Shown one piece after another: positions 41,666-50,381 of a DNA stretch of 64,000 nucleotides (within the stretch, counting starts at the first letter, position 1; each line of letters opens with the position of its first letter). Origin of the DNA: Actinophytocola algeriensis. Lineage in GTDB: Bacteria > Actinomycetota > Actinomycetes > Mycobacteriales > Pseudonocardiaceae. Position numbers and translations under genes: made by a program. The notes under the pieces are model-generated. The model searched no databases, was not told where the DNA came from, and was given only the letters and a program-made list of their open reading frames with translations. Where the stretch lies: positions 1,259,780 to 1,323,779 of the forward strand of contig NZ_JACHJQ010000002.1 in the NCBI RefSeq assembly GCF_014203735.1, given 5' to 3'.

Positions 41666-41945
41666 CACGAATCCTCCCCGATAGTTGGATTTCACTGGCT
41701 GCTCGCCACGGTGACGGCGAGGCCGCGAAAAATCGGCCTCCAACATCCGTTCCAGCGTTTCTCCAGCCGTTGTCATGTGTACCCGAGGTGTCGTAACGGA
41801 ACCAGGGTTCTGTCACGAACTGGACAGCGATCAGCCGGAAGTCGCCCCGGTCCGGACGAGGCATCGTCAATGAAAAAGTGAGCGCCCGACCGCATGCTGG
41901 CCAGTACTCCGCAACCGACGACCGTGAAACTGGGGAGATCGAGAT
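41666..41945. promoter_or_regulatory. Divergent promoter region of the peptide cluster
   Basis: 280 bases separate the minus-strand biosynthetic operon from the plus-strand LuxR-type regulator. This must hold the promoters for both directions. It is slightly less GC-rich than its surroundings (for example AATGAAAAAGTGAG near 41870). I cannot define boxes or a regulator site with confidence. Confidence 0.6.
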
Positions 41946-42641
41946 ATGCCAGCATCGGGGAACGACGCACCGCCTTATGGCGATAGTCGATTAGTCCAGA
42001 AGGCGTATCTGGTCGCCGACATTCGCGGGATGGAACTGATCGAAAAGATTACTTCCGACCAGGCGCCGGGCACCGCGATCGCCAGGGCCTCCTGCGCGTC
42101 GTGGGCGGACTGCGAATCGCTCGGCATCGTCGACACGCTGCACCGCGACATCCTGCACATCGGCCACCGGCTGCAGTTGTTGCTGCACCGGTCGGTACTC
42201 GCCACCGCGACCCACCCCCGGCTCACCCGGCTCGGCGCGCTGGGCGCGGAGGTGCGCGTCACCCACCGGAGCCTGCCTGACATGCTCGTCTTCGGCGCCG
42301 AGGTCTTCGCCGTCGCGCACCACGACCGCGGTCAGGAGCGACGCCAGGTCGTCCACATCCACAGCCAGGAACTCAGCACGGGCCTTCTCCACCTGTTCGG
42401 CGGATTGTGGGACCACGCGGAGGACATCGCGTCCGCCCGGCGGGCAGAGGACAGCATTCAGGCGATCGTGCTCTCCTATCTCTACGCCGGCACCCTCGAC
42501 GACGCGGCGGCCCGCGAAATGGGCATCTCGGTACGCACCTATCGCCGCTACGTGGCGAAAGTCCTGCGCGACCTCAACGTCACCTCCAGGTTTCAGGCCG
42601 GGGCCAAGGCAGCCAACCTCAAACTGCTGTCCGGTTTATGA
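41946..42641 (+). CDS. LuxR-type cluster-situated transcriptional regulator
   Basis: A 231-residue protein. The C-terminal ~60 residues form a LuxR/GerE helix-turn-helix: AIVLSYLYAGTLDDAAAREM, then GISVRTYRRYVAKVLRDLNV and SRFQAGAKA. The N-terminal ~160 residues are a helical/strand region with no response-regulator Asp motif. It resembles the stand-alone actinomycete LuxR regulators that have a phospholipase-D-like or sensor-like N-terminus. GGGGAGATCGAG precedes the ATG. Its divergent position at the operon head argues for control of the cluster. Confidence 0.82.
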   Translation: MPASGNDAPPYGDSRLVQKAYLVADIRGMELIEKITSDQAPGTAIARASCASWADCESLGIVDTLHRDILHIGHRLQLLLHRSVLATATHPRLTRLGALGAEVRVTHRSLPDMLVFGAEVFAVAHHDRGQERRQVVHIHSQELSTGLLHLFGGLWDHAEDIASARRAEDSIQAIVLSYLYAGTLDDAAAREMGISVRTYRRYVAKVLRDLNVTSRFQAGAKAANLKLLSGL

Positions 42642-42740
42642 CAGCACTGTTCCCCCGACAATCTTGCCGACCGCCGCGTGCCGTGCCTAGCATGGTGAAC
42701 CGTCGGCCGAGATCCCAGGCAATTTTCCATCGGGGGTTTG

Positions 42741-43784
42741 ATGACGGCACGAATCCAGGCTCTTGACAAACACACCGACGTGTTGCGCCTGCATGCCAGC
42801 GAGAATGTTTACGGCGCGAGTTCCTTCGTGCTCGAAGCGGTTGCCGAGGAACTGTCGAATCTTCACCGGTACCCCGACAGCGAGGGCACCGAACTCGTGC
42901 ACGCGATCGCCGGTTTTCACGGTGTCGCCCCGGAACGGGTCAGCATCGGCAACGGCGTGGACGAGATCATCCTGCTACTGGTACTCGCGCTCGCTGACGG
43001 CACCAGGGCCGCCCTGACCACCGACGCGACTTTCCCCAGCTACCGGGAAAGCATGCGTGCCACCGGGCAGCCGTACACGACCTGCGCCCTGCGCGACTAC
43101 CGCGTCCCGGTCGACGACCTCGCGGCACGGCTGCGCGACGGCGCGCCGTTCGCCTTCGTGTGCACGCCGCACAACCCGACCGGCGGCGTCCTCGACGAGG
43201 CGGCGATCACGACGCTGCACCAGGCCGCGATCGCGGGCGGCGGCGTGCTGATCGTCGACGAGGCGTACGGCGAGTTCGCGGCCGCGGGCTTCGCATCGTC
43301 CCTGCCTGCCGCCGCCACCGGCCGGAACATCTGTGTCATGAAGACCTTCTCCAAGGCGTACGGTCTCGCAGGCCTGCGGGTGGGTTATGTGGTTGGCGAT
43401 CCCGCCGTCATCGCCAAGGTCAACCGGCTCCACCCCGCGGTGCCCTACCACGTCAACCGGCTGGCACAACGCGCCGCCGTTGCCGCGCTGGCGGACCAGC
43501 GGTTCATGCGCGAGTCGGTGGCCAGGACGGTGGACACGCGGGAGCACCTCCGCGACCGCCTGCACGCGCTTGGCCTGCGTTCCCTGCCATCGCAGGGAAA
43601 CTTCGTGCTCGTGCACCTTGGCCTGGCCCACGAGAGCCTGGTCATGTTGTTGCGCGCCAACGGCTTCGCGGTGCGCGACACCGCCGACATGGGTCTGCCG
43701 CACCACATCAGGGTGTCCATCGGCACCCCGGAACAGATGCAGGCGTTCCTCGACGGACTGGCCGACCTGCTACCCCTACGATAA
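42741..43784 (+). CDS. HisC-like (aromatic) aminotransferase
   Basis: A 347-residue PLP-dependent fold-type I enzyme similar to histidinol-phosphate/aromatic aminotransferases. It shows LHASENVYGAS, LHRYPDSEG, IGNGVDEII, CTPHNPTGG, IVDEAYGEF and the PLP Lys205 in TFSKAYGLAGLRVGY. A TTG codon directly precedes ATG 42741; the ATG is taken as start with GGGGG upstream. Next to an MppJ-like keto-acid methyltransferase, it probably interconverts an aromatic amino acid and its alpha-keto acid before or after beta-methylation. A house-keeping histidine role is unlikely at this site. Confidence 0.85.
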   Translation: MTARIQALDKHTDVLRLHASENVYGASSFVLEAVAEELSNLHRYPDSEGTELVHAIAGFHGVAPERVSIGNGVDEIILLLVLALADGTRAALTTDATFPSYRESMRATGQPYTTCALRDYRVPVDDLAARLRDGAPFAFVCTPHNPTGGVLDEAAITTLHQAAIAGGGVLIVDEAYGEFAAAGFASSLPAAATGRNICVMKTFSKAYGLAGLRVGYVVGDPAVIAKVNRLHPAVPYHVNRLAQRAAVAALADQRFMRESVARTVDTREHLRDRLHALGLRSLPSQGNFVLVHLGLAHESLVMLLRANGFAVRDTADMGLPHHIRVSIGTPEQMQAFLDGLADLLPLR

Positions 43785-43795
43785 AGAAGGTCAGG

Positions 43796-44827
43796 ATGCC
43801 GACCAACTCGCTTTTCAACTCCGCGCTGACCACCTTCGCGATCAGCGCGACCGACGAACTCGGCTTCCTGGACGAGCTCCACGACGCCGCGAAGGTGGAC
43901 GTGCAGGCGTTCCAGGACCAACGGGACCTGCACGGCCCCTCCCTGCAGGCACTGCTGGAGGTGCTGGCACACGCGGGTGTCGTGGAGCCGGTGGGCACGA
44001 ACCCGGTCATCCTGACCGCGGGCCCGGAGTTCGACGAGGTGTGGCTGAACAAGGGCTACTTCCGCTGGCTCGTCCGTGGCTACGGCCAGATGCTCAGCCA
44101 CGCGGCGGACTTCTGCGACCCAGCCTTCCGCGCGACGACGAACCCCATGGCGCACCGCGACGGCGGCAACATCGCGATAGCCGGTAAGGACTACGGCGGC
44201 CACTTCGTCGATCCGGTGGTGGAACAGCTCGTCGACGGCCTGCGTTTCGACGTCGGCATCGACCTGGGATGCGGCAGCGCCAACCGCATCATCCGCCTGG
44301 CCAACCGGCTGCCGGACAAGCACTTCATCGGGGTCGACATGGACGCGGGCGCGGTGCGGGTCGCCCGCGAGGCGGTCGCGGCCGCGGGCCTGACCGACCG
44401 GATCACGGTGCTCCACGACGACGTTCGCAACCCGTCCGACCACCCGGAGTACGCCACGGCCGAGGTGGCGTTCTCCTTCTTCCTCGGCCACGACTTCTGG
44501 CCACGGGACAACTGCCTGCACACGTTGACCCGCCTTCGGCACCGCCTGCCAAAGGTGACCGACTTCCTGTTCAGTGACACCTACCGTTCCCCAGCCCTAG
44601 ACGGCGGGCAACCCCCGGTCTTCACACTCGGCTTCGAACTGACGCACGCCCTGATGGGCCAGCACGTCCCGACGGCAAACGAGTGGCTGGACCTGCTCGA
44701 GGACTCGGTCTGGAAACTGTGCGACCGCCGGCCACTGGGCATCGCCTACAGCGACATCTTCCACCTGGTTCCCCGCCAACCCATCCCCACCCCGGTTACC
44801 GGCGACGTCATGTCAAGCGGCAGGTGA
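43796..44827 (+). CDS. MppJ-like alpha-keto-acid beta-C-methyltransferase
   Basis: A 343-residue SAM enzyme. SAM motif GIDLGCGSANR is at ~154-164 and VDMD binds ribose. It resembles MppJ, which methylates phenylpyruvate in mannopeptimycin biosynthesis using a mononuclear ferric site. MppJ ligands are a His-Asp pair and a His 52 residues later. Here His232-Asp233 (LGHDFWPRDNC) and His284 (LTHALMG) have exactly that spacing. Other shared blocks are LFNSALTTFAISATDELGFL, RDLHGPSL and PPVFTLGFEL. It follows the aminotransferase by 11 bases. The predicted product is a beta-methyl aromatic keto acid for the NRPS. Confidence 0.85.
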   Translation: MPTNSLFNSALTTFAISATDELGFLDELHDAAKVDVQAFQDQRDLHGPSLQALLEVLAHAGVVEPVGTNPVILTAGPEFDEVWLNKGYFRWLVRGYGQMLSHAADFCDPAFRATTNPMAHRDGGNIAIAGKDYGGHFVDPVVEQLVDGLRFDVGIDLGCGSANRIIRLANRLPDKHFIGVDMDAGAVRVAREAVAAAGLTDRITVLHDDVRNPSDHPEYATAEVAFSFFLGHDFWPRDNCLHTLTRLRHRLPKVTDFLFSDTYRSPALDGGQPPVFTLGFELTHALMGQHVPTANEWLDLLEDSVWKLCDRRPLGIAYSDIFHLVPRQPIPTPVTGDVMSSGR

Positions 44828-44910
44828 CCAGTCCCCGATCCGGTCAGCCAAGGAGTCGCCGGAGTTGGCCGCGGCCGAACGGAGGGGGCACCCTGAGGCC
44901 CCGTCTCCAC

Positions 44911-45373
44911 CTACCGCGTGCTGTGCGGAGTCACGCTTGTTCGTCGCGAGCCCCAGAGTGAACGCGATGTCCCAGCATCGAGCCCTGGCTGCTGGATGCG
45001 TGACTCGGATGCCAGCGCGAGCCACAGGTCGGCGAGGCTCTCTCCAGCATCACGCAGAGCGACCGGATACGAGGGTCCGGTCAGCGGCACGAGACCCGCA
45101 CTCGAACGCGGTTCGTCCACTGGGGTGCCCTCAACGATGTACAGGAAGGTCTGCACCAGGCCGGTCTACCGGCGGGTCCTCCTGATCAGCCAGCAACTGG
45201 ACGCGCAAGCTGACGTCGTGCGGATCGCTCGCGTCCTGGCATGCGGTGTCAACCAACCGAGACAGCATCGACACCGCTGCTGGCTCAGGTACGTAGTCCC
45301 GGTGGGCCGTCTGAAACCGTCCTATGGCCACGTTCGTGTCCGCAGTACCCGAGTCCTCCTCGACCTCGCTCAC
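44911..45373 (-). pseudogene. Unidentified small gene, probably frameshifted
   Basis: Two overlapping minus-strand frames look like one broken gene: 45373-45131 (MSEVEEDSGTADTNV ... SDPHDVSLRVQLLADQEDPP) and 45156-44911 (QTFLYIVEGTPVDEP ... ALRDAGESLADLWLALASE). Codon use is coding-like and the second begins where the first degenerates. No family is recognised. It lies between the peptide cluster and the tRNA-derived attachment site. Confidence 0.4.
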
Positions 45374-45612
45374 ACCGGCCCCCCCGCTTCTGCGACACCC
45401 CAGTCAACCAGTAGGTGGCCCCGTCCCAAAGCGACTTTGCCGAGGCAGCACCACACACCATCCGGCACCCCACATAGGCACCCTCAGGCACAAGGAGGGA
45501 CCGAAACCCAGATTAGTTCTGGGAAAATCCTGGGACGGGCGACTTTGATCTTGCTTCGATGCCCGCTCCAAGAGCATGAAAAGCCGCCTACCTGCGTAGA
45601 CGACTTCCCTCG

Positions 45613-45654
45613 TGGTCGGGCTGACAGGATTTGAACCTGCGACCCCTTGACCCC
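45613..45654 (-). other. Orphan 3' half of a tRNA-Pro gene (probable att site)
   Basis: On the minus strand this reads from the anticodon GGG through the variable loop and T-arm (GCAGGTTCAAATCCTGT) to the acceptor CAGCCCGACCA. That is the 3' ~42 bases of an actinobacterial tRNA-Pro. The 5' half is not adjacent: upstream is the 280-bp repeat sequence instead. Tyrosine-integrase elements target exactly this anticodon-to-3'-end segment and leave such a duplicate. By orientation, inserted DNA should extend to the right, with the intact tRNA beyond the far end. Confidence 0.75.
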
Positions 45655-45933
45655 AGCGCGGTTTGCATGATTCCGCGACCTGCAGAAATAGAGAATCCCC
45701 TGCACAATACAGAGTGAACTCTCCCGATTTTCTCCTTCTCCTTCATCACAGATGAACCGATCGAGCCGCGCCAGACACCGCCGTCCCGGTCGCCACGCAA
45801 GGGACAGAGAACCGGGATCAACGACAACAACCACACGGCGGCACATCCCGCGCCAGGAACGCTATTGCCCACGCCTTCGCCGCTCGCACAGGCTGACTCC
45901 CCTGCTCATCCTCGACGTCCGCTCATGCCGATG
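45654..45933 (+). repeat. Direct repeat copy R1 (~280 bp)
   Basis: It begins CAGCGCGGTTTGCATGATTC immediately at the tRNA-Pro segment and ends CGCTCATGCCGATG. A diverged copy is at 60286-60594 in the same orientation. Long identical blocks include CCTTCTCC-TCATCACAGATGAA, GACAGAGAACCGGGATC and CGCGCCAGGAACG. A minus-strand peptide RFICDEGEG is conserved between the copies, but neither has a clear gene. It is likely the terminal sequence of a mobile element. Confidence 0.75.
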
Positions 45934-45994
45934 AGTGGAAGTTGGGCAATGGCAAGTGGTCGATGGCCCCGCCTGAGCTCTCTGGCGGTGAGGG

Positions 45995-46016
45995 GTTGGC
46001 CGGCTCGCCGGCCAAC
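45995..46016 (-). terminator. Hairpin downstream of the response regulator
   Basis: A perfect 9-bp stem GTTGGCCGG/CCGGCCAAC with loop CTCG. It is the second of two hairpins after the response-regulator stop. Confidence 0.6.
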
Positions 46017-46023
46017 GGGTCGG

Positions 46024-46056
46024 CTCGCCCGCCCATGCCTGGTGCGGGCGGGCGAG
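46024..46056 (-). terminator. Strong GC hairpin downstream of the response regulator
   Basis: A perfect 11-bp inverted repeat CTCGCCCGCCC/GGGCGGGCGAG with an 11-base loop, 13 bases past the stop at 46070. Together with the next hairpin it should end the two-component operon. Confidence 0.7.
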
Positions 46057-46069
46057 AAGGCTACCGGTG

Positions 46070-46732
46070 TCAGCCGGTGAGGCCGGCGTCGTGGGCGAGT
46101 AGGGCGACCTGGGTACGGTTGTTGAGATTGAGTTTGGTGAGTATGCGGGAAATGTGGGCTTTCACGGTGGCCACGCTCATGAACAGCTCGCCAGCGATCT
46201 CGGCGTTGGACTTGCCTCGCCCGACGGCGATGGCGACCTCGCGTTCGCGTTCACTGAGCTGATGCAGTGCTGTGCTGGCGTGCCGTTGCCGGGCGGCGGC
46301 GCCGGTGTCGCTGAGGTGGGTGATGAGCTGTCGGGTCACGGTCGGCGACAGGATGGGTTCGCCGGCGGCGACCCGCGATATCGCGCGCAGGATCTCGGCG
46401 GGCGGGGTGTGTTTGAGCAGGAAGCCGCTGGCCCCGGCGCGCAGGGCGCGCAGGACGTGCTCGTCGGCGTTGAAGGTGGTCAGGATGATGACCTCGGGTG
46501 GGTTGGGTCGGGCGCGGAGTTCTTCGGTGGCGGCGAGGCCGTCGAGGGTGGGCATGCGGATGTCCATCAGCACCACGTCCGGGGCGTAGGCGTCGACGGC
46601 GGCGGCTACTTCGCTTCCGTCGTCGGCCTCGCCCACCACGGTCAGGTCGGGTGAGCCGCCGATGACCATCGCCAGGCCGGCCCGCACGAGCGGGTCGTCG
46701 TCGACGACGAGGACTCGCACCGCTGCGTTCAC
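46070..46732 (-). CDS. NarL/FixJ-family response regulator
   Basis: A 220-residue regulator. The receiver domain (~5-125) has the acidic pair VVDDDP, the phospho-acceptor Asp in VVLMDIRMP, the Thr in ILTTF and the Lys in FLLKHT. The LuxR-type DNA-binding domain (~155-215) reads LSEREREVAIAVGRGKSNAE, then IAGELFMSVATVKAHISRIL. It lies 51 bases downstream of the sensor kinase on the same strand. Confidence 0.93.
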   Translation of the reverse strand: MNAAVRVLVVDDDPLVRAGLAMVIGGSPDLTVVGEADDGSEVAAAVDAYAPDVVLMDIRMPTLDGLAATEELRARPNPPEVIILTTFNADEHVLRALRAGASGFLLKHTPPAEILRAISRVAAGEPILSPTVTRQLITHLSDTGAAARQRHASTALHQLSEREREVAIAVGRGKSNAEIAGELFMSVATVKAHISRILTKLNLNNRTQVALLAHDAGLTG

Positions 46733-46783
46733 GTTGGCTCCTTCTCTCTGCCCAGCCGGGCTACGAACCGACCCTGGCCGCGA

Positions 46784-48013
46784 TCAGCGGGTAGGCCACG
46801 GTAGCCAGGCCCAGAGCCGGAACTCACCGGCCGGGGTGGGTCCGTGTTCGAGGTGTCCGCCGGCGAGGGCGGCCCGTTCGGTGAGCCCGATGAGGCCGAT
46901 GCCGGCGCCGGGAATTGGGGTACCACCGCCGGTGCCCATCGGGCACGGGTTGCGGATCTCGACGGTGACGCTGTCGCCCGGGGTTGCCCGGACGGTGACG
47001 GCCACCTCGGCGTCGGGGGCGTGCTTGCGGGCGTTGGTCAGCCCTTCCTGCACGATCCGGTACGCGCTGCGCCCCACACCAGCCGGTACGGTCGAAAGCG
47101 CGTCGGTCTGGCAGTCGAGCCGTACCGTCATCCCGGCGCGCCGCGATTGGTCGACGAGGTCGGGGAGGTCGGCCAGGGTGGGCTGCGGCCGTTCTGGCGT
47201 CTCGTCGGACCGGTCGAAACCGGTGCGGAGGACGCCGATCACCTTCCGAAGGTCCTCCAGCGCCTGGTAGGCGCTGTCGCGGACCACCCCGGCGGCGCGG
47301 GCGACCTCCTCGGACGCGGCGTCGGGGCGTAGCTCCAGCGCCCCGGCGTGCAGGCTCAGCAGGGACAGGCGGTGGGCGAGCACGTCGTGCATCTCCCGGG
47401 CGATCCGGTTGCGTTCGCCCTGGCGGGCCTCGGCGACCCGCAGCTCCTGTTCGGCCTCGACCCGCCGGGCCCGATCGCGCAGCGACTGGCGCCGGGCCCG
47501 CACGAACATGCCCCAGGCGAGCACCGCGAGCGCGAAGACGACGCCCAGCACGATCTGCGACCAGGGTCCGACCGGGACGTCCGGGCGGACCAGCAGCGTG
47601 AGGAACGGTACGAGCGCGTACCCGGCCGCGATCCGGGCGACCACTGCGAAGCGCCGGTGGACCGCGACGGTGAACAGCGCGATGAGAGCCGCGCCCGCGG
47701 CGGACGTCGCGTAGACGCTGACCAGACCGGCGGCCACGGCGAGGCCGACCGGCCAGCGCCGGCGCAGCCACACCCCCAGACTGCACAGGCCGCCGAGGAC
47801 GAGGTCGACGGTGAGCGGGCCCGGCGCGATGTGCTGCGCGCGGCTGTCGGCCAGGGTGAGCACTACGACGCCGACGGCCAGCAGGAAACACGCGGCGTCG
47901 ACGACCCGGCCGCGGACCGTGCGTTCGGCCGGGTGAACCGGATCGTGGTCAGCATCGCTGATCACGCCCGCCGGTAGCGGGCTCCGATCCTGCGGGTCCG
48001 CCGCGGCCATCAT
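46784..48013 (-). CDS. Sensor histidine kinase, NarL-type (HisKA_3)
   Basis: A 409-residue membrane kinase. About five to six transmembrane segments lie between ~35 and 180. They are followed by a coiled dimerisation helix with the phospho-acceptor His in ERNRIAREMHDVLAHRLSLL (HisKA_3 type), then an HATPase domain with VQEGLTNARKHAP and GAGIGLIGLTERAALAGG. There is no extracellular sensor domain, so the signal is probably sensed in the membrane. The pair is similar to DesK/LiaS-like actinobacterial systems. Start at ATG 48013 (48010 also possible). Confidence 0.9.
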   Translation of the reverse strand: MMAAADPQDRSPLPAGVISDADHDPVHPAERTVRGRVVDAACFLLAVGVVVLTLADSRAQHIAPGPLTVDLVLGGLCSLGVWLRRRWPVGLAVAAGLVSVYATSAAGAALIALFTVAVHRRFAVVARIAAGYALVPFLTLLVRPDVPVGPWSQIVLGVVFALAVLAWGMFVRARRQSLRDRARRVEAEQELRVAEARQGERNRIAREMHDVLAHRLSLLSLHAGALELRPDAASEEVARAAGVVRDSAYQALEDLRKVIGVLRTGFDRSDETPERPQPTLADLPDLVDQSRRAGMTVRLDCQTDALSTVPAGVGRSAYRIVQEGLTNARKHAPDAEVAVTVRATPGDSVTVEIRNPCPMGTGGGTPIPGAGIGLIGLTERAALAGGHLEHGPTPAGEFRLWAWLPWPTR

Positions 48014-48236
48014 GATCAAAGGGTACGGCCGGGTCGGGCCCCACGGCATCCGACCAAAGTCGAACCCGAGGTGTAGACCTTCGGCCCGCCGCCATCGACC
48101 TCGGCTCGTAGCGGCGCATGCGGCCGCTCCAGCAATCTTTCCACATAACCGGAACGGACGGCCCAACAAACCTCTGAAACAGCATTCCGGCCATTCCTGC
48201 GCCAACGAATGGGCGCGGAAAGGAAGTGAGAAAACG

Positions 48237-48716
48237 ATGAGCGAGATCCGAACGAACACCCCGAACCGGCTCGACAACCCGCCGATCCCCGTGCAGGCCA
48301 AGCTCGCGGCAGCATGGACCAGCTTCATGTTCCTCTACATCTACGTCGACTACTTCCACCTCTACAAGCCTGGCGCCATCGACGAAATCCGGGGTGGCGT
48401 CGTCTTTGAGTTCGACATCAGCGTGACGTTGTTGACTATTTTCACCGCGTCCGTGGCGATCCCGGCCCTGATGGTGATGCTCTCCATGACGCTGCCCGCC
48501 CGGGTGAACCGCGCCACGAACCTCGTCGTTGCATTGCTCTACATCCCCTTCTCGGTGTTCAACGCGGTAGGGGAGTCCTGGGACTGGGCCTCCTTCTACG
48601 GCCTCTCCATCGGAATCGAGGTGCTGCTCCTGGCCTTCATCCTGCGCTCCGCCCGGAAATGGCCTCGAACCCCCGCCGTCCCAGCCGGTCCCGCGACGAC
48701 CGACCTTCGACAGTAG
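48237..48716 (+). CDS. DUF6326-like four-helix membrane protein
   Basis: A 159-residue protein with four predicted transmembrane helices (AAAWTSFMFLYIYVDYFHLY; ISVTLLTIFTASVAIPALMV; LVVALLYIPFSVFNAVG; FYGLSIGIEVLLLAFIL). It matches my memory of the DUF6326 family. AAAGGAAGTGAG lies before ATG 48237. It is divergent from the two-component operon, so it may be a target of that system (inference). Function unknown. Confidence 0.7.
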   Translation: MSEIRTNTPNRLDNPPIPVQAKLAAAWTSFMFLYIYVDYFHLYKPGAIDEIRGGVVFEFDISVTLLTIFTASVAIPALMVMLSMTLPARVNRATNLVVALLYIPFSVFNAVGESWDWASFYGLSIGIEVLLLAFILRSARKWPRTPAVPAGPATTDLRQ

Positions 48717-49339
48717 ATATCCGTGCAACTCCTACGGCGTGAAGCCCGCCGCCACGGAACTGATCGGAAAGCCTGGCGTTCGCGCGCTTCCACTGCCGAG
48801 GCCGCCCGTCCTCGAACCCAACGAAACATCCTCATCTGCCGGCGAGCATGTGAGGTTCAGGTCGTCGCTTCGCTCCTCCGCACCCGTGGATGCCACCGCC
48901 GATGGACACAGTGTGCGGGACCCGCACGTCGCGAAGGGCGGTCGAGGTGTGGACCCATCGTGTCAGTCCCATCGGTCCAGGTCGTCCAGCATTGCCTGTG
49001 CCCGTATGTCCCCGGTGTCGCTGCTGGCGGAGTGGAACCGGGCCGGGGTCTGGCAACTCCTCGAATGACCGGCGTCGCCCAGCAGATTTCTGGGCGACGC
49101 CGACGCATATCAGATCGGCGGGCTCCGGCCCGTGCTGTCGGTGATTTGGATGGGAACAGCGGTACAGAAGTGCGCCCAGCCCAACGAATGCCCGAGATGA
49201 ACCTGCCCACACAGCGGATCTCACATTGTTCCGACAGCGGCTAGGGCCGCCAGTTCGTCCAGTTCGCGGAGTGTCTCGTCACGGGGGCGGGTCGGGACAC
49301 GCACCGTGACGTGCTCGACGCGTTGCGGCCTCGCCTGAT
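48717..49339. other. No gene recognised; contains one hairpin
   Basis: Frames here are shadow-like. The only feature is the inverted repeat at 49071-49101. Confidence 0.5.
49071..49101. terminator. Perfect 12-bp inverted repeat
   Basis: GGCGTCGCCCAG and CTGGGCGACGCC with a 7-base loop (CAGATTT). It is far from any intact gene end (350 bases past the DUF6326-like gene) but is a strong terminator-type hairpin. It could belong to a lost gene. Confidence 0.5.
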
Positions 49340-49832
49340 CGCGAAATCATCGGACACCGAGCACCGCCACCGGGCCCACCTCGGGCTCTGGCAGCGCATG
49401 CACCAGACGAAGCAGCGTGTTCCTGCCCGCCACCATCCCGAGCAGTGCCGCCAGGCGTGAGCCAGCCCGGCCAGCCAGCGTCAACCCGATGTGTTCCAAC
49501 GCGGTGCGGCACAACGATGTCCGACGAGCGTGCTTGACGGTCAACCTGTCAACCTGCTCGGTGAACGTCCGCGCCGGACAGTCGTTGGTGTCGCAGAAGA
49601 ACCTGCGCACCTGCAAGCGCAGCACCACCGGTTGACCGGCCACCGAGACGTCGGCCAGCCCACGGTGATATCGGCTAAGCACCCGGCGGGACCGACCACC
49701 GCAAGACGAACAGGCCCCGTCTTCCGCCTTGACCCGCGCCCACACCCGCACGGTCGACCCCGGCCCGCTCGACCTGCTCGACCACCACACCAGCCAGATG
49801 CGGTAGCAGCACGTCCAACCACTGATGATCAC
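49340..49832 (-). mobile_element. ISL3-family transposase remnant
   Basis: The frame encodes the N-terminal zinc-finger part of an ISL3 transposase: STVRVWARVKAEDGACSSCGG, then YHRGLADVSVAGQPVVLRLQ, RRFFCDTNDCPARTF and LLGMVAGRNTLLRLVHALP. It ends at VAVLGVR, where one lost base breaks the invariant LGVDDFAxRRG motif that holds the first catalytic Asp. The rest of the transposase is missing. No terminal repeats are recognised. Confidence 0.8.
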
Positions 49833-49928
49833 ACGTCGACCATGATCACAAACGCTCGATCAACACCGGCGCCCGGCCCGACAAAGTTGATCACGCCACC
49901 AGGGACAGAGCCGACCATCTGACACCCT

Positions 49929-50310
49929 CACCTTGACCTCACGCAGAAGGTGCTGGTCATACAAGCAAGGATCGCGCAGGCCAACGGCCAGATGTGGGAG
50001 ACCGACACCAAACTGTGCCAACGCCGTCACGTCACCCTCGACCCGGTGACCATCGCCGTCCTCACCAACTACCACCAGCAACGACAACAACGCGCCGCCG
50101 CCGTCGACGTCACCCTGCCAGCCGACGGGTACGTGTTCTCACTCCGCATCGACGGACGCACGCCCGGATCACCACAAGCACTGACCTGCCAGTACCACCG
50201 GATGGTCCTACGGCTGGGTATCCACAAGCCGCGGCACTACTCAGCCACCGAACTCATCCGAGCAGGAGTCGACATCCGCACCGTGGCCGGCCAGCCGGGG
50301 TCGCGGTGCG
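49929..50310 (+). pseudogene. Tyrosine site-specific integrase, C-terminal remnant
   Basis: The frame reads VLVIQARIAQANGQMWETDT, RRHVTLDPVTIAVLTNYHQQ and HKPRHYSATELIRAGVDIRT. These resemble the catalytic domain of actinomycete element integrases (usual box HDLRHYSATELIxAGVD). The Arg box is damaged, the frame shifts after VAGQPG and the final Tyr region is missing. It could be the remains of the integrase that used the tRNA-Pro site. Confidence 0.65.
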
Positions 50311-50381
50311 GCGGGGAGTCCCCGCGCCGAGCCAAGCGCCTGGTCTCGCCACACCGCAACGGTCACCCCGTCGGCGGGCCG

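Noticed and set aside
22802..44827. Glycopeptide-antibiotic (vancomycin/teicoplanin-type) cluster
   Set aside because: Although dpgA-D and hpgT are present, there are only three modules, no E or X domains, no Oxy P450s, no Hpg genes and no vanHAX-type resistance.
45613..45700. A complete tRNA-Pro gene
   Set aside because: Only the anticodon-to-3'-end half is present. The sequence beyond 45654 does not form the D-arm or 5' acceptor strand.
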